Source: an uncultured Alphaproteobacteria bacterium (GTDB lineage Bacteria > Pseudomonadota > Alphaproteobacteria > Rs-D84). Taken from it: 64,000 bases of DNA. Below the pieces are notes generated by a model that worked only from the letters and a program-made list of their open reading frames with translations, did no database searches and was not told the origin of the DNA. The DNA lies in contig CARVLU010000002.1 of NCBI GenBank assembly GCA_949082785.1, positions 228,211 to 292,210 of the forward strand, written 5' to 3'. Shown in pieces: positions 60,260 to 64,000 of the stretch (position 1 is its first letter; each line of letters opens with the position of its first letter). Made by a program: the position numbers and the translations under genes.

Positions 60260-61168
60260 TTACTGTTGCGCATCCGCCAAGATTGCCGCCCGCAGTTTGT
60301 TGTACGCCCGTTCTTCGATTTGGCGCACGCGTTCACGCGATATGCCATATTTCTGGGATAAAATTTCCAATGTGGCGGCGGGCTGTGTCAGACGGCGCGC
60401 CTGTAAAATTTCGCGGTCACGCGCCGGTAAATCGGCCATGTGCCGCTGTAATAATTCATATCCGCGACGACGGAATTCCATCTGTTCCACCGTTTGGTCG
60501 ATTGGTGCGCGGTTGTCCGGCAAATTGGACAAGATGTCCGTCGCCCCATCTTCGTCATTAATTGGCGTGTTCAGTGATACGTCGCGTGCGCCCATGCGCG
60601 TTGCCATGCGTCGAACATCGGCCGCGGGCACCTGTAAATAATCGGCCACGCGCGTTGTCTGTTCGTCGGACATATTGTTGTCCATAATCCCCAGGGCGCG
60701 TTTCGCCCGCGACAGGTTGAAAAACACACGCTTTTGATTGGCGGACGTGCCGATTTTAACAATGGACCAGTTGTTTAAAATGGTTTCATAAATCTCGGCC
60801 TTGACCCAGAACATGGCGTATGTGGAAAACCGGAATCCCTTGTCCGGGTCGAATTTCTGTAATGCCTGCATCAGGCCCATGTTCCCGCTGGCAATCAAAT
60901 CGCCGACCGGGATGCCGTAATTGCGGAAATCATACGCGACCGACACCACCATCCGCAGATGGCTGGCGACCAGTTTTTCAGCGGCGACCTGGTCCCGGTC
61001 ATTGACCCACTGGGATGCGTACTGATATTCCTGCTGGGCGGTCAGAACGGGAATCTTTTGCACCATCTGGATATACTGGGCCAGGGACACATCATCGCTG
61101 ACGCCGCGCGCCGCGACCAAGGATTGGTTTTGGGCGGTCGGCAATGCGTTCTTGATTTGCTTTTTCAT
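60260..61168 (-). CDS. rpoH: RNA polymerase sigma factor RpoH (sigma-32)
   Basis: 302 residues with regions 1.2, 2 (LVASHLRMVVSVAYDFRNYGIPVGDLIASGNMGLM), 3 and 4 (ISQKYGISRERVRQIEERAYNKLR). The RpoH box QKRVFFNL is at 145-152, which separates it from RpoD. It directs heat-shock transcription. A TTGATA-16-TATACT promoter leaves only 9 bases before ATG 61168, so the known rpoH 5-prime thermosensor structure cannot be present in that transcript. A porin-like gene follows. Confidence 0.95.
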   Translation of the reverse strand: MKKQIKNALPTAQNQSLVAARGVSDDVSLAQYIQMVQKIPVLTAQQEYQYASQWVNDRDQVAAEKLVASHLRMVVSVAYDFRNYGIPVGDLIASGNMGLMQALQKFDPDKGFRFSTYAMFWVKAEIYETILNNWSIVKIGTSANQKRVFFNLSRAKRALGIMDNNMSDEQTTRVADYLQVPAADVRRMATRMGARDVSLNTPINDEDGATDILSNLPDNRAPIDQTVEQMEFRRRGYELLQRHMADLPARDREILQARRLTQPAATLEILSQKYGISRERVRQIEERAYNKLRAAILADAQQ

Positions 61169-61177
61169 AACTTTTAT

Positions 61178-61205
61178 AGTATAGCAATAAAATATGAATT
61201 ATCAA
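61178..61205 (-). promoter_or_regulatory. Promoter nearly abutting the rpoH start
   Basis: Minus strand TTGATA (61205-61200), a 16-base spacer and TATACT (61183-61178). Nine bases separate it from the ATG and no Shine-Dalgarno is seen. Confidence 0.55.
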
Positions 61206-61221
61206 GACAGGAGAATTTTCC

Positions 61222-61872
61222 ATGGCCACCATGTTGGAAAGAAACAAGAAAGTCAAAGCCCCGAAAAAAACGCGTGAAGATTATGCCGAAGATGCCCTGT
61301 ACCGCGAAGTCTGGGAAGAAGTTAATAATGAAAAAACGCAGCGTTTCTTAAAGAAATATTCCCGTCCGCTGATTGCGGGCGCGTTGGCGATTTTAATCGT
61401 CGCAACCGGTATTCAAATTGGTGTGCATTCGCACCGCGCGGCCAAAATCGCCGCCGCCCAGAATTATGAAACGGCCATCGAAAACCGCGACGCGAACGCG
61501 TTGGCGGCATTGGCGGAAAATACATCCGGGGCGACATCTGATTTGGCCCTGTTCCAGGCGTACCTGTTGGATGGGGACGTGAACAAATTGGAAAAATTGG
61601 CCAACGACGGCCATACGCGTGATTTTCGCGATTTGGCCCGAATTCATATCGTTAACATCCGCGGCGACAAAATGTCGGCCGATGACGTGGAAAAATACCT
61701 GGCGCCGGTCGATACAAAAAAATCACCGTATTATTACACGGCGCGTCTGACCGTTGCCCAGAAATATCTGGCCGATGGCAATCGGGATGCGGGGATGAAA
61801 ATACTGGATAAAATTGTCGCGGATAAAAACGCGCCGCAATACGTGGTGGCATCGGCCGCGGCGTTGCGATAA
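61222..61872 (+). CDS. YfgM-like membrane-anchored TPR protein
   Basis: 216 residues: charged cytoplasmic N-terminus, one membrane helix (about 52-70) and a periplasmic TPR-like domain (ADGNRDAGMKILDKIVADKN). The arrangement matches the YfgM/DUF2133 family, which in E. coli sits just before bamB and helps the Sec translocon hand over envelope proteins. The same order holds here, with a BamB-like lipoprotein 18 bases downstream. AGGAGAA precedes the ATG. Confidence 0.8.
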   Translation: MATMLERNKKVKAPKKTREDYAEDALYREVWEEVNNEKTQRFLKKYSRPLIAGALAILIVATGIQIGVHSHRAAKIAAAQNYETAIENRDANALAALAENTSGATSDLALFQAYLLDGDVNKLEKLANDGHTRDFRDLARIHIVNIRGDKMSADDVEKYLAPVDTKKSPYYYTARLTVAQKYLADGNRDAGMKILDKIVADKNAPQYVVASAAALR

Positions 61873-61890
61873 CGGGGCGGGGGGGACACC

Positions 61891-62631
61891 ATGCGCAAAT
61901 CGGCATTATCTTTGATGACGTTGGGGACAATTTTGGCGGCGTGTTCATCGCACGACCCGATTTTACCGGGTGAACGCAGTGCGATTTTCGGCGCCACCGA
62001 ACTGAATATTTTAAATACCGAAATTCCAAACGCGCCAATCAATGCACCGGTTGCCGAAAATGCCGAATGTCCCTTTGTCCGGGATACGTCGAACGTTATC
62101 TGGAATGGCGACCGCCGCGTGTTCAGCGGGTTTGCCACACCGAACTTTGTCAAAACAGATGCCCGGCCGGTGTGCCGCGGGGGATATGTCTATGCGGGGC
62201 TGACCACCGGCGAAGTGGTAAAAGTCGCCGCCAAATCCCGTCAAATCGCATGGATTGCCGACATTTATCGCCCCAGCAATATGACCGGCGGCGCATCGGT
62301 ACTGGATATTGTTGCCCCCGTTGTTCTGACGGGCGGGTCCGTGTATGCCGGCGGCCTGGGGGATGCGTTTTGCAAAATCAATGATGCGACCGGTAAAAAG
62401 ACATGGTGCGTGGATATCGGCGTGGGATTACCGTTTATCGTAACGGATGCGGTGTCATATGTCGTTGCAACCGACGGCCATCTGTACGCGATTAAAACCC
62501 AGAATGGGGATATTTACTGGCGCACACCGGTCAAAGCCCAATCTGCCCCCCAATTGCGGGATAAAATTATCACCGTCGGTCGCCAGCAATTTGACGCCGC
62601 GACCGGGGTCGTTCAAACATCTGGGAAATAA
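61891..62631 (+). CDS. bamB: BamB-like PQQ-repeat lipoprotein, short form
   Basis: 246 residues. The lipobox LAAC puts lipidation at C18. The later part has beta-propeller PQQ-type repeats (VYAGLTTGEVVKVAAKSRQIAW, AFCKINDATGKKTWCVDIG, LYAIKTQNGDIYWRTPVK). BamB is the propeller subunit of the BAM complex and normally has about 390-460 residues with eight blades; only about half that is present. Gene order after a yfgM-like gene supports the call. It may be a reduced BamB or a separate short PQQ lipoprotein. Confidence 0.7.
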   Translation: MRKSALSLMTLGTILAACSSHDPILPGERSAIFGATELNILNTEIPNAPINAPVAENAECPFVRDTSNVIWNGDRRVFSGFATPNFVKTDARPVCRGGYVYAGLTTGEVVKVAAKSRQIAWIADIYRPSNMTGGASVLDIVAPVVLTGGSVYAGGLGDAFCKINDATGKKTWCVDIGVGLPFIVTDAVSYVVATDGHLYAIKTQNGDIYWRTPVKAQSAPQLRDKIITVGRQQFDAATGVVQTSGK

Positions 62632-62717
62632 AATGTTGCGCGCCCACGGGGCGCGCGACTAAATTATTGCAAATTGTGAAAACTGTGCTAAACTTTTGCC
62701 GGCAAAAAGGGAAAAAT

Positions 62718-63257
62718 ATGACAATCGAAGAAATCAAACCGGGTAAAATGCCCCCCAAAAAGATGAACGCCATTATCGAAGTACCGGAAAATGGCTATGT
62801 AAAATACGAAATTGACAAAGAAACGGGCCTGTTGCGTGTGGACCGTATTCTGCACACACCGGTGGCGTATCCGGCGAACTATGGATATTTCCCGGGGACA
62901 CTGGGCGACGACGGCGACCCGTTGGATTGCGTGGTGGTTTGCAATGCCCCGCTGCGTCCGGGTGTTATCATCGACGTGCATCCGATTGGCGCCCTGTTGA
63001 TGGAAGACCAGGCCGGCGGCGACGAAAAAATTATCTGTGTGCCGCGCGACCGTATTGACCCGTACTATGAAAACGTGTCTTATACCGAAGAATTACCACA
63101 GATTCTGCGTTCCAAAATTGAATACTTCTTTGCGCATTACAAGGATTTGGAACCGAATTCCTGGTCCCGCATTATCGGCTGGGCCGACCGCGAAACGGCG
63201 GACAAACTGATTATGGAAAGCATCGAACGTTACCAGGCTGCCCATAAAAATTCGTAA
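62718..63257 (+). CDS. ppa: Inorganic pyrophosphatase
   Basis: 179-residue family-I enzyme that hydrolyses pyrophosphate, driving biosynthetic reactions. The signature DGDPLDCVVV and PANYGYFPGTLGDDGDP are present. ATG 62718 has AAAGGGA upstream; the longer frame from 62667 adds a non-homologous start. TTGCAA (62665) and TAAACT form a possible promoter. efp follows after 26 bases. Confidence 0.96.
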   Translation: MTIEEIKPGKMPPKKMNAIIEVPENGYVKYEIDKETGLLRVDRILHTPVAYPANYGYFPGTLGDDGDPLDCVVVCNAPLRPGVIIDVHPIGALLMEDQAGGDEKIICVPRDRIDPYYENVSYTEELPQILRSKIEYFFAHYKDLEPNSWSRIIGWADRETADKLIMESIERYQAAHKNS

Positions 63258-63283
63258 TTGATAATTAAACAAAAGGTGAACAC

Positions 63284-63853
63284 ATGGCATCCTATGTAGC
63301 AAATGATATGCGTGTCGGTTGGGTCATTTCCCACAACGGCCGCCGTTATTCCGTGACATCCATTACCAAGGTAAAACCGGGCAAGGGTGGCGCATTCGTC
63401 CAGGCGGACCTGCGCGATATTGACACCGGGAACAAGGGTGGCGACCGCTGGCGTTCCGAAGACAAGGTTGAAAAACTGATGGTCGAAGACATCGAATGCC
63501 AGTATCTGTATTCTGACGGTTCGGACGCGTTCTTTATGAATCTGTCGGATTATGAACAGTTCACAATGCCGGTGGATTCCCTGGGCGAACAGATGAAATT
63601 CTTGGCGCCGGAAATGCTGGTCAAGGCGAACTTTGTCGAAGGCCAACCTGTATCCATCACATTGCCGAAAACGGTGATTGCAATTGTCGAAGAAACCGAA
63701 CCCGCGTTAAAGGGCCAGACCGCCACCGCCAGCGGCGGCAAACCCGCGATTTTGGACAACGGTGTCCGTGTCCAGGTTCCGGTTTTTGTGGAACAGGGCG
63801 AAAAAATCGTCGTGAACACGGAAACATTGGAATACGTGGAACGCGCAAAATAA
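63284..63853 (+). CDS. efp: Elongation factor P
   Basis: 189-residue three-domain factor that rescues ribosomes stalled at polyproline. Domain I carries K34 in KPGKGGAF, the site of post-translational modification. Length and the C-terminal OB-fold (ILDNGVRVQVPVFVEQGEKIVVNTETLEY) are typical. AAAAGG precedes the ATG. It follows ppa and ends at a terminator fused to a repeat element. Confidence 0.96.
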   Translation: MASYVANDMRVGWVISHNGRRYSVTSITKVKPGKGGAFVQADLRDIDTGNKGGDRWRSEDKVEKLMVEDIECQYLYSDGSDAFFMNLSDYEQFTMPVDSLGEQMKFLAPEMLVKANFVEGQPVSITLPKTVIAIVEETEPALKGQTATASGGKPAILDNGVRVQVPVFVEQGEKIVVNTETLEYVERAK

Positions 63854-63881
63854 AAATCCCCCCGCATGGGGGATTTTTTTT
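63854..63881 (+). terminator. Intrinsic terminator after efp
   Basis: ATCCCCC / GGGGGAT hairpin with eight T; almost identical to the infB terminator at 42824. Confidence 0.9.
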
Positions 63882-63887
63882 AAGACT

Positions 63888-63941
63888 GGGCACTTACTCT
63901 CTCTTGTCATTGCGAGCCACGTCAGTGGCGTGGCAATCCAG
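63888..63941 (+). repeat. Half copy of the terminator-associated repeat
   Basis: GGGCACTTACTCTCTCTTGTCATTGCGAG...GGCAATCCAG, matching the left half of the element at 42856. The right half is not found before the window ends. Confidence 0.8.
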
Positions 63942-63967
63942 AAAACACACCAATAAATTTAAATTCC

Positions 63968-63996
63968 TTGAACATTCGCGTGGGATGCGATATAAT
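63968..63996 (+). promoter_or_regulatory. Consensus promoter at the right edge
   Basis: TTGAAC (63968-63973), a 17-base spacer and a perfect TATAAT (63991-63996). The gene or RNA it drives begins beyond the window. Confidence 0.6.
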
Positions 63997-64000
63997 TCAC

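Noticed and set aside
1..64000. Prophage, integron, toxin-antitoxin or CRISPR-Cas loci
   Set aside because: No integrase, phage structural, cas or paired toxin genes were found; the single XRE gene has no toxin partner.

Overview
The window is a dense piece of bacterial chromosome, roughly half G+C. About 57 protein genes, three tRNA genes and one structured RNA candidate fill nearly all of it. The gene families point to an alphaproteobacterium with a streamlined, probably host-associated genome: an alpha-type SspB, an alpha-type LptF, LptD, a sigma-32 RpoH, QueH, a eukaryotic-type IleRS and parts of a P-type (VirB/VirD4) type IV secretion system dispersed over the chromosome. Scattered vir genes are a known trait of Rickettsiales, but I cannot name the order from sequence alone.

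Layout. 1-1.4 kb: start of virB4 and virB3 (minus strand), diverging from rpmJ. 1.5-11.4 kb: a SufD-like gene, ychF, then a long minus-strand run mreC-mreD-mrdA-rodA-topA-dnaG (cell elongation plus replication). 11.5-15.5 kb: rpmI-rplT and pheS-pheT. 15.5-18.4 kb: a stand-alone RNA that folds like 6S RNA, an HTH regulator, and virD4. 18.5-20.9 kb: rsmE, an rRNA pseudouridine synthase and a membrane TPR protein. 20.9-26.3 kb: a Cys-rich secreted protein, nth, a tiny Cys protein, ileS, tRNA-Thr and a DUF421 protein. 26.3-33.5 kb: an HTH-GHKL ATPase-DUF4325 switch protein behind a 22-bp repeat array, then mnmG, fabG, fabD, queH, metG and tRNA-Val. 33.6-38.7 kb: lptF-lptD-surA-like-rlmN. 38.7-43.2 kb: nusA-infB and a palindromic repeat element. 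43.2-47.7 kb: a MacAB-TolC-like exporter. 47.8-52.5 kb: tRNA-Cys-recF-sspB, a TPR gene coupled to gpsA, and rsmG. 52.5-55.3 kb: a possible secreted metallopeptidase and parA-parB, with two parS-like palindromes. 55.3-64 kb: pal, a UDG-like protein, infC, a VirB2-like pilin and lipoprotein, fba, a porin-like barrel, rpoH, a YfgM/BamB-like pair, ppa, efp and a second copy of the repeat element.

Most of this is housekeeping: translation, envelope assembly (LptD/LptF, Pal, BamB-like, SurA-like, TolC), cell shape and chromosome segregation. The unusual signals are: (i) an exactly phased array of seven TTAAAC motifs spanning the promoter of the GHKL-DUF4325 gene; (ii) a 6S-like RNA with its own consensus promoter and terminator; (iii) an infC gene that seems to start at AUC; (iv) near absence of GATC across the window; (v) promoters that abut the start codon of four genes with no Shine-Dalgarno sequence, suggesting leaderless mRNAs; (vi) two identical parS-like palindromes before parAB; and (vii) a palindromic element attached to transcription terminators.
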